This document shows positions 52,927 to 64,000 of a DNA stretch of 64,000 nt, one piece after another (position 1 is the first letter of the stretch; each line of letters begins with the position of its first letter). Source of the stretch: Saccharina japonica (Eukaryota > Sar > Phaeophyceae > Laminariales > Laminariaceae). The notes under the pieces are model-generated. The model was not told the origin of the DNA and did no database searches. It worked only from the letters and a program-made list of their open reading frames with translations. The DNA is taken from contig MEHQ01004057.1 in the NCBI GenBank assembly GCA_008828725.1, positions 269,463-333,462 of the forward strand, written 5' to 3'. A program made the position numbers and the translations under genes.

Positions 52927-55900
52927 ATGTCTCACGGGCACCGCACTGCGACGGCGCTATTCCTTTCCTTGGTAGCTGCTTCCACTCCGCGGGGCGGCTC
53001 GGCCAACACCTTGCCGTATCCTTCGCTGAGCGTCGTGGAAGGTTCTCTTTTGACGACGGCACAGGATTCCTTCGACGGTCACGCCAAGGGGTTCGAAACG
53101 GCTGCGCAATGGACCGGCGAGATACTTCGAAGCAAAGAAGAAGACAACGCACGCGCGCCGCACCTGGTCTGCACTGAGTACAACCGCGGTGGCGAGACCC
53201 TCTCTCGTCTGCAGGAGCTTCTATCGCCCGAGGCTGTGCGGCCTGTAGCTCACTCGAGTACTCACGGGGCCTGCTTTTTCGTGACGGCATCGCATGCAGA
53301 AGCACGGGCAATGTCGGACAGCCCTTACTACGGACTGACCAGCATCTCGCCGTTCCCATCCGCGCTGAAGGTTGCTCCCGGTGTTTTGGAACACGGAGTT
53401 AGTCGTGACCAAACGGGCCAGAGCCCGGGCAGACTAACCACGACCCATGGGCATTTGATGCGCAAGGGCAAAGTGGAAGGCCTTAACCTGGAGCTGTCGC
53501 CTGGCACGCTGCCAGCGCACTCGCCCCAGGCGGGCATGTTCATCGCTGAGCTGTTGGATGACCTCATGTCGGACTCAATCGATCTGCACGGTGGCAACGT
53601 ATGGTCGGATCCGGTGGCGGCAAACGGCGAGCATCTTACTACCCCGGGAGGAGCTGTGCGCGGAAGGGAGTGGAGCATGTCAGCTACATTGGTGCACCAG
53701 CTAGCCGTGGCGGGCAGGACGAGCCCTGGCGACATCTGCTCTTGGGATAGCATCTCCATGCATCACGCTGGAAATGACTTGCTGTTGGTTTCAGGTGCGT
53801 GCCTATTTGTATATCTTAGGGGCAATTATTTGTTGAGGAACGTTCTTCCTGGTTTTCTTCTTTTTCCTGCGAAAACAATAGAGGAAACAGGGGGAAATTA
53901 CATACGAAAAAACACTACAACAACAGCAGTACGCGTACGTATTTTGATAACAGCGGTGGGCTTACGCACGTACACGTACGTGTGTAGTTGTTGTCGGTAC
54001 ATTGGTTTTACTGTACGTACTGTAGTGTATTATTGGCATAGAGGCAAAATATCATGTCCCGGAAAGTCTCACGCTTGGTTTCTTTTGAGCTTATTACTAC
54101 ACAACAGGCGTAGTAATTAGACGGCATGGCGCATGACGACTTGTTCGTCTCGCCTCATTTTTCTTGCTGTACGTACGGTATGCCTTGTGAAGTCCTCCCC
54201 CACCCCTCTTTCCTGTTTGTTTTTTTGTTGCCTGTCCCCGGATCGATACCTGGTACAGTAGTTTGTTTCGCAAAAAAAGTGCAGCAGTAGTATCGCATCC
54301 TGTGTTTTGTTGCGTTTATTCGTGTCCTGCTCGCGGAAACGAAATGTTTTCCGTTTCCCCCTTTAACCCTTTTAGTACTCCAGTGCCCATAACCATGTAT
54401 CTGGCTCTAATTCCAAGTAATTTGTCCCCATAACGGGACTGCAGTCCTGAAAGGGTTAACTACGTGAAAACGTCACGGAGGATGCCAAGGTGGCGAGACT
54501 ATAGGTACTCGTATACACAATACTACTACAGTACGTAACGGCCGGTCTCTGGATAAGAAACGTTCGCCATGAGAATATCCCACGTGTAAAAATGCGTGTT
54601 GCGCATATATATATATAGACATGGAGCAGGCATATACCGCGGACAATCGCGTGCACGTGTAATACGAGTATAGTGCGTACTACTGTGGTGGTAGCGGCTA
54701 CTCTAATAAACCGCCCGCCTTGCCCCGAAGTCTCGAGTAGAGTGTATCGACAGCTTCTCTTGTCACGGTCGGACAGTTTGCCCGATTGGAACACTAATAG
54801 GCCGGGGGGATCATAATAAGGATAGGACCAACTGTTGTTGTTGCTGAGCATAGATAAATATTTAGGTTTCTGTGTTTACCGTGAGTCCTACCTGGTATTT
54901 ACTACGAGGTATGGTCCCCCGTAATAGGACTATGAATTTCTTCTCGGTGGTGTGTGTATTGGTGAAACTGGAACGTCATAAGAAGCTGCGTCACACCATC
55001 CTTCCCGCCGCGAGTAAAAAAACGCGCTGAAACCATATTCCCGTATATACGTCGTGATTATAAAGCGCTCCGTAATATACCCGCCTAGCAGCCAACGTAT
55101 ACGTACCCCTCCTGATTATATGCAGTTACAGTTGGTGCTGAACAGAGAACACGGTGGTATTTACGAGTAGAGAGGTTCCGCGTTGCCTCATGAACGAAAT
55201 TCGAACTCCAACGAATCTCGTAGCGACCACTTCTTCACTTCTTGAGCCCACTCGCACGATATAACACAGAACAACACAAGAGATGCAGCAGCGAGGACTA
55301 ACTGCGAGTGTTGCGCGACTCTTGCACGCAACTCCAGTGCGGTAACGTATGCCATTCTGTTTGCCATGTCAAGCCGAAAGGTGTCTCAAGGAATATTCGA
55401 CCGCTTGCGATGGGCTCACGAATCTTGATTTCCGCTTCGTCGCATAATAGGCCTGGACCACCTCCTGCACAAAGAGACTGGAGCGATAGGCAGCGACGAG
55501 GAGGCGACCGAGTTGCGCGTGGCGTGCTTCATGGGCCTTGTTTCGATCCTGTCAAGCAGGCTTGAGGTCTTGAGGGTCTCGCCCAGGCACGCAGGCCGCC
55601 TTTTGAACGCGGTGGCCCGAACGATCATACAGAGTGCCACCATCACGGAGGCGCCGCTGACAGCCGCGGGCTTGGACGGCACGGGTCAAGTCATCCAGGT
55701 GCGAGGTTTGGAGCTGGTGGCATGCGTTTAACCCACTTCCCATCCGGTTGATAAACACATAATCGGAACACGAGCACATGCGAGGCACGACGCCACATTT
55801 TTTCCATCGTCGTACTTCAAGTACATAGCAGCATGATTGCTCAAAAACAATTGGATTCCGGTATGTGTGTTTACACTTCACCTCGTGCACTGTATGTATC

Positions 55901-58900
55901 GTTGTTGGAAAGGAGCTCTTCATATCCCACACGCCCCTAGGGACGGGAATCCACTATTTTGCTGAAAAACAAGTTACTCGGAAAAATAATCTGGCATAGG
56001 TTGAGATTTGCTAACCACCCGAACGAAGTACTCAAACACTAACCAGACTGATGATGCATACAAGGACCAATAGCCATATTGAAAAATCCAGGCGATCGTA
56101 CGTGAAGGAGTGCTCATGATCTGACACGGCCAAACTTGCGTTCGCTGCTTATCAGGTCATTGATACTGGGTTGGATGAGACGTCGTGCTTCTTCATTGAC
56201 GAGGATGGGGAAGAAGTGCCGCACGGGCACTACTACGAAAATTTGATTGATACAATAGCTTCAAATTCCTCGGCAAGTCAGTCCCCTTCCCCTTCGCCCT
56301 TGTCTGGGACATCCCCCCCTTACACCTCGTCACCTACCTCGACAACATCACAACCTACCTCGAGCGGAATCAGTTCTAAGGGTGGACGCTCCACCGCCCC
56401 TTTGTGGACACCATCTCCTACGGTTGCGAACGTCGCCGAAGTAGGAGATTTTTCCTTTTACCCCGACAGACGCAAGGTGAGTTCGTGTGACTCCGTCTTT
56501 CGGTACGGTCGTGTGACTCCGCCTTTCGATACGGCCGTGCGCAATCTTTCTAGATGGCCCCGGCATGCTTTCGGAACGCTGCTGTAGCGTTACGTTTCAC
56601 CCATTTGTTTACAACAGGCGATGGTGTAGCTTGCGTGCCGGCGTGCGCTGTGCCTTAGTGACAGCGGGGGGAGCGTTTAGTACGAGAGGGTCACACTTGG
56701 TTTATGGTTTGCTTTGTCGTCGCTGCGAAGTCCGTCTCTTCCAGCTTCGGATGAAAAAGAAGAGGATCCAGACCGGAAACCTTCTCTCTGCACCCCCCGC
56801 CCTCTTCCGCCAACGGAACACTCTGCCGGGTCATGTTAACTCGTACAGGTTATCCAATACATCAACCTGATCAAGGCGGACTCAGTCTCTGCGCCTGTGT
56901 CTTCTACTACCAGCGGAGGCAATAGAGTCTCGTGGATTTCTCCCGATCATTTCCAAGGAGATGATGTGGACGGACACGGTACCCATTGCGCTGGGTCGGC
57001 ATTGGGCGCCACTATCAGGGCCCCCGCCGAGACGCCGACGACATGCAGCGAAACGCAGGTTCCAGGTTGCGTGGGTGGCTGCATTGATGCCGAATACTCT
57101 CAAATCGGTGATGATTTAGACCGCTTGTGCCCGATGATCGAGTGCGACGATGCGACGGATCCAAGGTGCCTGAGTGACGACGTTGGGCAGACCCTAGCGG
57201 ACCACGGAGGCATGGCTCAGGGGGCAAAGCTTGCGTTTTTCGACATATTTGCGGACGGGGGTGCGTTGACGCCATACGTTGGCAACGGACTGTGGGAGCC
57301 ATGTTTGGAGGCTGGGTGCAAGATCCACTCCTTGTCGATTGGCGGTGATTTCGAATGCACGGTGAACGAGCTGGACGTCATGTACGACGACTTCATGTAC
57401 AATGTAAGTTGGAGTCACACGACGGACCCTATCCCGGACACACACAAGGATCATATGCTGCCCCTTTCGGCATTTCCATGTGGGCCAGGTACCATATTCT
57501 TGAAACCGCGGTGTGTTTCCTTCCGAGAGATGGGGGCGTGTCGAATCACAACGTGCTAGCCCACCTCCCGACTATTCTTCGTGCACCCACTGATATGTAC
57601 CGTGCTGCTTGGTCGGCGCGGGGCTGGTAACGTTCTACCAGTGGTTGCAATCTAAGCAGGTCGCCTATTGCAGTCGCTTCCCTATATTTGATACTGTATA
57701 TGTTTCCCCCCTTGACTGCGTGCAGAACCCGGAGAATCTGGTGGTAGTCGCTGCTGGCAACGACGGTGAAATCGAAGATGGTCGCACAGTGTGCACAATG
57801 AACCACCCCGCGATTGGCAAAAACGCTCTAGCCGTCGGAGCCACGTCATCGGGCGAAACACGGATAAGTGAAACCAGCGCAGATGGCGACCGCGCTGACG
57901 GCACAAACGGGTACGCAGACGTGAATACGGTGGCGGTGTTCAGCTCGTACGGTCCTACCCAGGACGGCCGCATCAAACCGGAGGTCGTGGCTCCGGGAGA
58001 CGCGGTAAGACCGTGTGTTGTGCGATGAATCCGTGTATTTCGTTCTTCCAATAAAATGTTCTAGGCGTGCTTTGTGGAACACAGTACAAGATGCCCCTGT
58101 TGTGCCCACAGTGCGTCTGCTGTAAGTATGGCAATCGTACGTGTAGGAGGAAGTACATTGGATATCGGCATGGTAAAGGAGTGGTGATTTGATGGCCCAC
58201 TCGGTTGAAATCTTGCCTCGCTGGACATCGGGTCACACACCAAAACACACATGTCGGCAACACAGTGACAAGTGCGGTATATCCACAACTCCATGCGCGC
58301 ATTTCGGTTCCCGTCCGTTTCTTGCGAACAGGTATACTCTGCCCGCAGCGACGGCGGCGATGGTCATTCCTGCAGGCTGAGCGCGAAAAGCGGCACGTCC
58401 ATGGCGTGTCCGATCGTGGCGGGGGCATCCGCCATGGTGAGAATCATACCGTAATGCTCAAAACGCTCATAATATTCAGAAAGGGACACCCTGCAATTTA
58501 CGTCAAAATGGCCCGACAGGCTCGGGGGGTAGGAAGCGCCCCGGACACAATCGTGTAGATGCACATGGTGGATTGTGAATATTGTCCCTTGCCCAACGTT
58601 TAGACGTAAAAAGGCCCTTGCGCCCAATTGTGTTTTGTTCTCGTTGCAGTATACCGGGATGAAATCGCGTAAAGAGGATCGCTTCCGCACACCAGGTTAA
58701 ACCAATCGGCGGTCCTAGTGCTATACACGCGAGGTTTGGTAAACGTTATCTGCTTTGCCTGGGGGTCGAGTTTTCGATTTGGAAGACCTGCATTACCTAT
58801 GCCGTTCGCAGTACCCACGTTTTTCAATACGTTGTACAGTAGGTGTTCCTGCCTCGAAACGTGTATTCCAATATTCGCTAAATCCATTTTACGACTCCCA

Positions 58901-59835
58901 GGTACGGCAATACTTCATGGATGAGAGCTTTTTCTTGGCTGACCAGGAAGCACGAGGTTCGTGCGACGAGAGCGAGCGCCAGTGCGAATCATTTTCGCCC
59001 TCGTCGGCGACGGTAAAGGTAAGGGGTACGAGAAGCAGGCGCCTGAAGGTGGCCAGATTGTCATGGCCAACGAGCACGAAGCTTGTTGTGATCAGTTGCT
59101 TTTTTATGTTAGCGCAAGGTTTATCGAAGAAAGATGACCGATCGGATGTGGGTTTCGAGTTTAGGGAAATCTCTTGCGTGTATAGATCACCACATTATTA
59201 TGTCACGATGCTGTTGTGGACTTAGTATGGCCTTTAAGAGCCAAGGAATGCTAGATAGGCCACTGCTTGCCGAACACAATAAAAATAACGCAACCGTTCC
59301 GACGTTGATGTTGTCTCCTGGCCTCTTGCCTTTAATGCGTTCGTCGTAGGCCCTACTCATCAACAGCGCAAACCTGATGGGAGGCAGTTCAGAACCGGAC
59401 GGCTACCGCGGCTTCGGGCGCATACACCTGGAGATGGGGATGCCCCTGGACGGGGACGGAAGCCTGGCTCTGTTCGTGGCAGACTCTTCTTACACTTCCT
59501 TGCCCGAGCTCAGCTCTCAAGACTTCGTTTTCGACGTCGACGCCGACGCCAATCTGGATTTCCGTGCCACGTTATCCTGGATCGACCCCCCTGCCTCTTC
59601 CACTTCGGGGGTCCAGCTGGTCCACGATCTGGACCTTGAAGTGGTGTCGCCCAGCGGGGCGACGCACGTCATGTGGGCCACGTCGGGCGAGGTGGACTCC
59701 AGAAATGTAAACGAAAGGGTGATAATTGCCGCTGAAGATGTGGAAAGCGGTACCTACACGGTCCGTGTGTCGACAAACCATCTTCTCACCGACTCACAGA
59801 GCTATTCCCTCGTCGTCAACGGGGCCATGCTTTAG
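52927..59835 (+). CDS. Secreted subtilisin-like serine protease, copy C
   Basis: The exons are 52927-53794, 55451-55698, 56156-56476, 56849-57403, 57726-58004, 58332-58436, 58902-59018 and 59350-59835, joined by GT-AG introns, phase 1 for intron 1 and phase 0 for the rest, giving 992 residues. Residues 1 to about 26 look like a signal peptide, then a pro-region to about 370. The S8 domain has Asp375 (VIDTGLD), His522 (GHGTHCAGS), Asn676 (VVVAAGNDG) and Ser780 (GTSMACP). The Ser/Pro/Thr linker falls between Asp and His. SWIDPPAS and VHDLDLEV lie in the C-terminal beta-rich part. It ends at TAG after NGAML; the tail codons of copy A are still readable downstream but hold a second stop. If exon 2 began further upstream than 55451, it would contain an in-frame TGA at 55427, which supports the 55451 acceptor. 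Confidence 0.88.
54367..54455. mobile_element. piggyBac-type MITE (TTAA duplication)
   Basis: The ends CCCTTTTAGTACTCC and GCAGTCCTGAAAGGG are imperfect inverted repeats, flanked on both sides by TTAA (54363-54366, 54456-54459). Gene A intron 1 has the empty site (CCCTTTAAGACATG on the opposite strand near 11131). TTAA targets and CCC-starting ends are typical of the piggyBac superfamily. It is 89 bp. Confidence 0.88.
54804..54921. mobile_element. Short TIR MITE in intron 1 of gene C
   Basis: It is the counterpart of 10697-10807 in gene A: G-rich and C-rich ends (GGGGGATCATAATAAGGATA, GGTATGGTCCCCCG) with an inner GGTTTCTGTGTTTACCG part. Confidence 0.6.
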
Positions 59836-62480
59836 TCCCCGCCGTTAGCGAGCGCAAGTGTCAAATCCTTTGGGTCTGTGGTGACCACGCCGGTGTTGCT
59901 GGTGTCTCTTCTGGCCTGAGCTGTGGTGTCGATGGTCGCCATAGCTTTCGCGGCGTGAACACCGATATTTTGGCCTAGAGAGTATACATGTAAAGGCGGT
60001 CTCGGGTCTGGTCTGTCCATGGGGTTTCTTAGAGTGTTTGTGCGTGTATCATTGCGTCGGTACGCGTGTAACGAAGCCTTGTGACCGCCCGTGCTTGTCG
60101 GGGAGGGGGGGTGGCAACTGCCTAATACGTTTTCTTGGGATAGCGGTTGGTCTCGTTTTCCGATTGTCGCTGATGAAGGTGTTCCATGATAAGCAGGCGG
60201 GGCATAAAGTTAGCATGCGTAACATGTACCGTTTAGATTTGTCAAACATGGTCGGTTGAGGAGCGTGCTGTATGTTAAGGCGAAGTAAGCGCACGCCCGG
60301 ATGAACTCAGCGCCGTGATAGATACCGGCGCGCATTGTGGAGGCAAGCTGTCGTGAAAATAGACGCGCATCGGGTTATTGTATTCCCCGTATGATCACAA
60401 GTTTCCCCGCCGGCGTTATACCAGATCTTACGGATCTATGTCAATGTCGTAGTTTTTCCCCCTACGCCCCCTACCATGGTTCACCAATTTATATACAGTA
60501 TGTAAGTATTTGTTCGTGTATATCTGCTCCCTTTTTTGGTAACATTCGCATGTATAGAGATCAGTTTTCTGATCTCGGTGTTACTCCCCCCTTTGTATCT
60601 AGTCGCGGAATAGTGTTCGGTTCCTTGCTTCCTTTGTCACAAGGCCAGCGCACCAACTTATGCATGGGTGGCCTGGTCTGGGCTGTACCTCATACGCCTG
60701 CGTTTGTTCCGTTTGTTCTTGGCTGTGTTTCTGGACGACCGAAAGCTCTTCTTTCATCGTCTCTGGTATTGTTGTGTCTGCTGGGTTTCCTAGCGTTTTG
60801 CATGTTTTTGGACTAGCTCTGCTCTTATCAGCGTGCCAAGAAACTCGGTCCGTGATGCACGGAATAGTCATCCAGTTATTGGTTTTGCGTCTGCGGTGTG
60901 GGGCTGAGTTGTGTGGCGCCTGTTTCGGATTTTGTGTCTCGATATGTGAAAGTTCCCCGCCGATTTTGATTCCCCGGCATATCTACGCGTTTAGATCGAA
61001 TATGCCTTTCAGGGCGGGGGGCTACAACATATATATAGACTATACTCGTACGCGAGTATCTCACGAAACATAATCGTCCTCACATCTTGTGGGAAGTACT
61101 GTAGTGTATATACGTGTAACGGATTAGGTTAGTGAACGTGCTCGCCCTGATTACGGGAACGAATGTCCGAGGACGAGTAGAGTAGTATACACATCTACTG
61201 GTAGTAGGGTGTACATACGGGACTCGCCACCTTTCAAGGTCGGTGGCATATTCGGTGCAACTCATGTAGGGAAGTGTGACCTATGGACGATTCATGAGCG
61301 ACACCATGGGCAACCAATGAGAGACCCGTCGAGTATCATTGTATACACATATGGGGTGAATAACGGGCAAGTAAAGCAAGCACGGCAGTTAACCGGTGGG
61401 CGTCTATTAGTATGTTTGCCCTGGTGCGATACTCGGGGCGTCTTCGTAGAATCTTGGAGTTATCTCGCGTCGTTGTCAAGGTTCACGCGGAGATCTCTAG
61501 TTGCGGGTTGAAGGGAGTTCCATTTTTGTTTTGGTGATGGGGGCACACCTTCTTAAGGACACGGAGGACCTTATATGCACACCCCGTCCCCGGGTTTCCG
61601 GGTGACTCTAATGTCTAGATGTTTCATCGGCATATATTTTTCAGCCGTTATTTTGACACGCTTCATTTGCACCTTCGGCTGGTTCGGCCCATAATAGCAA
61701 AAAGCAGGTGGCGACCCAACATGTTTCATTCACACAGAATCTTGTGATTCCGTTCAAGTTGGCACTATTCGGGTTCTCAGCAGAGGCCTACATCTCGACT
61801 TGGAGTTGCTGCAGTGGTCGACATTGATCGGTTGCATTTCGGGGTACACAAAACGAGACATGAAAACAACCCCCCAAATGAACGTTTGGCCTTCACTTGC
61901 GGGCAACTACAGCTCTTCACGGGGACATAGAGCCCGGCAGATTGAGGGACGATCCTAATGGATTCGAATTCCGCTTCGGATAATACAGCGTGCCAGGTGA
62001 TGGGGCCGGTTGACATGACTACCAATCTCGGCCTAACCCCGACGATACTACAGCTAACTCGATACACGAACAACATTAAACCTTGGGGGGGGGGGGGTAA
62101 ACAGCCTGTTAGCAAAGGAAGTGAGCGAGAAAGCTGGAGAGGGCTTGGAAAATGGTGGCATGGGGGCACGTTGCTCGCAGTCCGCCTGGCATATATGCCA
62201 CCACTGTCTGCCGGCTGGAGAGGATTGCCCCTTTAGGGGTGGTGCCTTACTATTTATTGTCCTGAGTTCCTCACATGAGGAGCTTCAATGTGTCACCCGG
62301 AATCTAACTTCGAAAAACGCTGATCACGCAACCCGACCAAGCAAGGTGTAACCAAGGTCTGGCTATGCGCTGGTCCGAAAACGACTACGTACTACTGGGG
62401 GACTTTGCATAACACTGAAAAATGTATCATGCTAACCGGCAGTGGCTTACTTGAAGAGCTCAACTGGTCATAATATTTTG
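59836..62480. other. Duplicated 3' flank of protease gene C (inverted), no gene found
   Basis: This is the reverse complement of the flanks at 2976-5476 and 16345-18827. It includes the hairpin TCCTCACATGAGGA near 62267. No ORF is preserved in all three copies. The first part probably holds the 3' untranslated region. Confidence 0.6.
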
Positions 62481-62917
62481 AGGGGAAACGTGTAACGTCT
62501 GTCTTTACCGTTGGGGTGAGAATGGAGGGCCCACCTCTAATTTATGGAAGGGACTAACTCACTGTCGTTCTGCGCGAAGCGTGTTTAGCGTGCTACACTT
62601 GACTTTTCGATGCCAAAGTTTAGCGCGCGCCGTGCTTTCCTCGAGAGAGGCACAGTATCTCCGTTCGTCCGTTCGTGCTGGATCATAATATTGCCGCACG
62701 CACGTCTCGACTCCCACTGTAATAGGAGGAGGCTGAGTGCATGCGGAGGGAGAGGCGCCGAGGTCGGGCGCTCGTGGTTCGTCCCTTTACTCCCGTTTTG
62801 CTTGGCTGCCTTCGACGCGTGACAATGGACATGCTGAAACAGGTCTCACAACAAAAATGGGAAACAAATCACACTCAAACCCATACAATTGCTCACATCC
62901 ACTAAAACCAAAACCCC
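62481..62917. other. Inverted counterpart of 1251-1884, nothing coding
   Basis: It aligns with the reverse complement of 1260-1780 and 15730-16300. No gene or new element is recognised. Confidence 0.55.
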
Positions 62918-62981
62918 GAGCCGGTGGGATTCGAACTCACGACTGGGCCCTCTGCGTCCGAGCGCTCTACTGCTGAGCCAC
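62918..62981 (-). repeat. tRNA-like segment with A/B boxes (copy 4, inverted)
   Basis: It reads as the complement of the segments at 1186 and 15216 (GAGCCGGTGGGATTCGAACT, then GCGCTCTACTGCTGAGCCA). It marks the outer edge of block C, whose repeat head continues to about 63250. Confidence 0.75.
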
Positions 62982-63429
62982 AAGAAAATTCATGGATTGT
63001 TTTGCCTACCCCAGGAGTGCAACTTTCGACGCCCCCCGCTCGCCCAGTTGGGCGGCGGTGCCCGGTCTTTCGCGCGGGTCAGCGTGGGCTGATGCGTGAG
63101 GCGGGCGAGGCTCAGTCGTGTGTATACGCGGGGGGTCGGGTGGCACTTGGGAGCAGCCGGTGTCCAAATCCTATTTTATTACTACATAGTCAAAACAAAA
63201 GATCCATTTAGACATCACGATCACCACAACACCGTCATCACTACCGAGCAGCATTAAAAATTACCGATCGGTAGTTCATCCCGCGTGTTGCTTCCACTAC
63301 TACTTGGTACGAGAGCGACGGGCGCACTGCCTGTCTGTGCATAAACTGTCTGTACTGTGGGGATCGTTACTTGTACAACTGTTTTTTTCCTGTGCGTTGG
63401 GTCTGGTGCACTATGTTTTGTTTGTTTTC

Positions 63430-63665
63430 GTGGAAGTCGCCGGACGTTTCCATGGAAGCTTCCACGGCTTCCATGGAAGCTTCCACCACTTCCACGGAAG
63501 ATTCCATGGACGTCGCGGAAGCTTCCGTAGAAGTGGTGGAAGCTTCCATGGAAGCCGTGGATGTTTCCTCCATGCAAGGAAGCGGTGGAAGCTTCCGTGG
63601 AAGTGATGGAAGCTTCCATGGCTTCCATGGAAATTCCCGCCGCCGTGGAAACTTCTAGTCAAGTT
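63430..63665 (-). repeat. GGAAGCTTCC palindrome array (outer, right)
   Basis: It has the same composition as 14528-14770 in reverse, again bordered by the GTGCGTTGGGTCTGGTGCA sequence and followed at 63765-63850 by the conserved CCACGTTTTGGT part. This suggests yet another inverted block begins at the right edge of the window. Confidence 0.9.
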
Positions 63666-63883
63666 TTCAAACCTCCGTGGAAGGTACCGTTGGAAGAGAG
63701 CCTTCGACCACTATTAATAGACAGGTCTAATATTGTCCCGCGCTGAGCGCTACACGAATTTTTGTATCCCATATGTAATTGGTCCACGTTTTGGTAGTAC
63801 TCGGGATGGGCCCACTTTGGGCGGGACGTATTGTATCAACTGGGATCTGGGGGTAAATTAATTGAAGCTTCTAAGATTATGTA

Positions 63884-63961
63884 GTCGTCACGGCCGGTGG
63901 GTCGTGATCCCACTCCTCTCTGCGTGAGCAGAGTGTTCTAACTGGTAAACTACGACGGCTG
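63884..63961 (-). tRNA. Degenerate tRNA-like cloverleaf (valine-CAC-like loop), probably a pseudogene or SINE head
   Basis: Read on the minus strand, it can fold into an acceptor stem with six of seven pairs (two wobble), a D-arm (GTTT/GAAC), an anticodon arm CTCTG-CTCACG-CAGAG and a perfect five-pair T-arm (GTGGG/CCCAC). The anticodon loop has six instead of seven bases, and the T-loop (ATCACGA) lacks the usual TTC, which argues against a working tRNA. Confidence 0.4.
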
Positions 63962-64000
63962 GAGTGTGTGACAACTCGGAGTGAGACAACAATCCGATGA

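Overview
The window is nuclear DNA of an intron-rich eukaryote. Every convincing gene is split by GT-AG introns, intergenic DNA is dominated by short transposons, tRNA-derived repeats and satellites, and there are no bacterial operons, ribosome binding sites or CRISPR arrays. Protein style, roughly balanced base composition and repeat load would fit a stramenopile such as a brown alga, but nothing in the window proves this, so taxonomy is a low-confidence guess.

The only intact protein-coding genes I can support are three paralogous secreted subtilisin-like (S8) serine protease genes: A (5477-12608, minus), B (18828-36435, minus) and C (52927-59835, plus). Each has eight exons with matching junctions and phases, an N-terminal signal peptide, a long pro-region, and intact Asp/His/Asn/Ser catalytic residues. 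Six of the eight exons have the same length in all three, and introns, upstream and downstream DNA are still alignable. A and B are tandem direct copies of a block of about 14 kb; C is an inverted third copy. Predicted proteins are 1047 (A), 991 (B) and 992 (C) residues. A alone keeps a 41-residue hydrophobic C-terminal tail, so A may be membrane or GPI anchored while B and C look soluble.

Each block reads, from the 3' end of the gene outward: a tRNA-like repeat head, a non-coding flank of about 3-4 kb, the protease gene, a palindrome about 200 bp upstream of its ATG, a satellite with units of about 200-300 bp, and an array of alternating GGAAGCTTCC and CCATGG palindromes. Between the direct copies and the inverted copy (46-49 kb) lies a decayed Ty3/Gypsy-type retroelement (gag, protease and reverse transcriptase remnants) and a perfect 36-bp palindrome.

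Mobile elements inserted after the block duplications can be defined to the base by comparing copies: a SINE with a nested TIR element (A), a SINE with a 7-bp target duplication (C satellite), a 3.2-kb LTR element without coding capacity (209-bp LTRs, AAAGA duplication), a hAT-type element with 8-bp duplication and a satellite core, a 1.4-kb TIR element coding for a zinc-finger/acidic protein, a Harbinger-type MITE (TTA), a piggyBac-type MITE (TTAA) and several others. Intron 1 of gene B has grown to 12.3 kb, against 1.6-1.7 kb in A and C, through these insertions. I found no undescribed defence or metabolic system; the interest lies in this protease family and in the paralogous copies acting as empty-site controls for a whole set of transposons.
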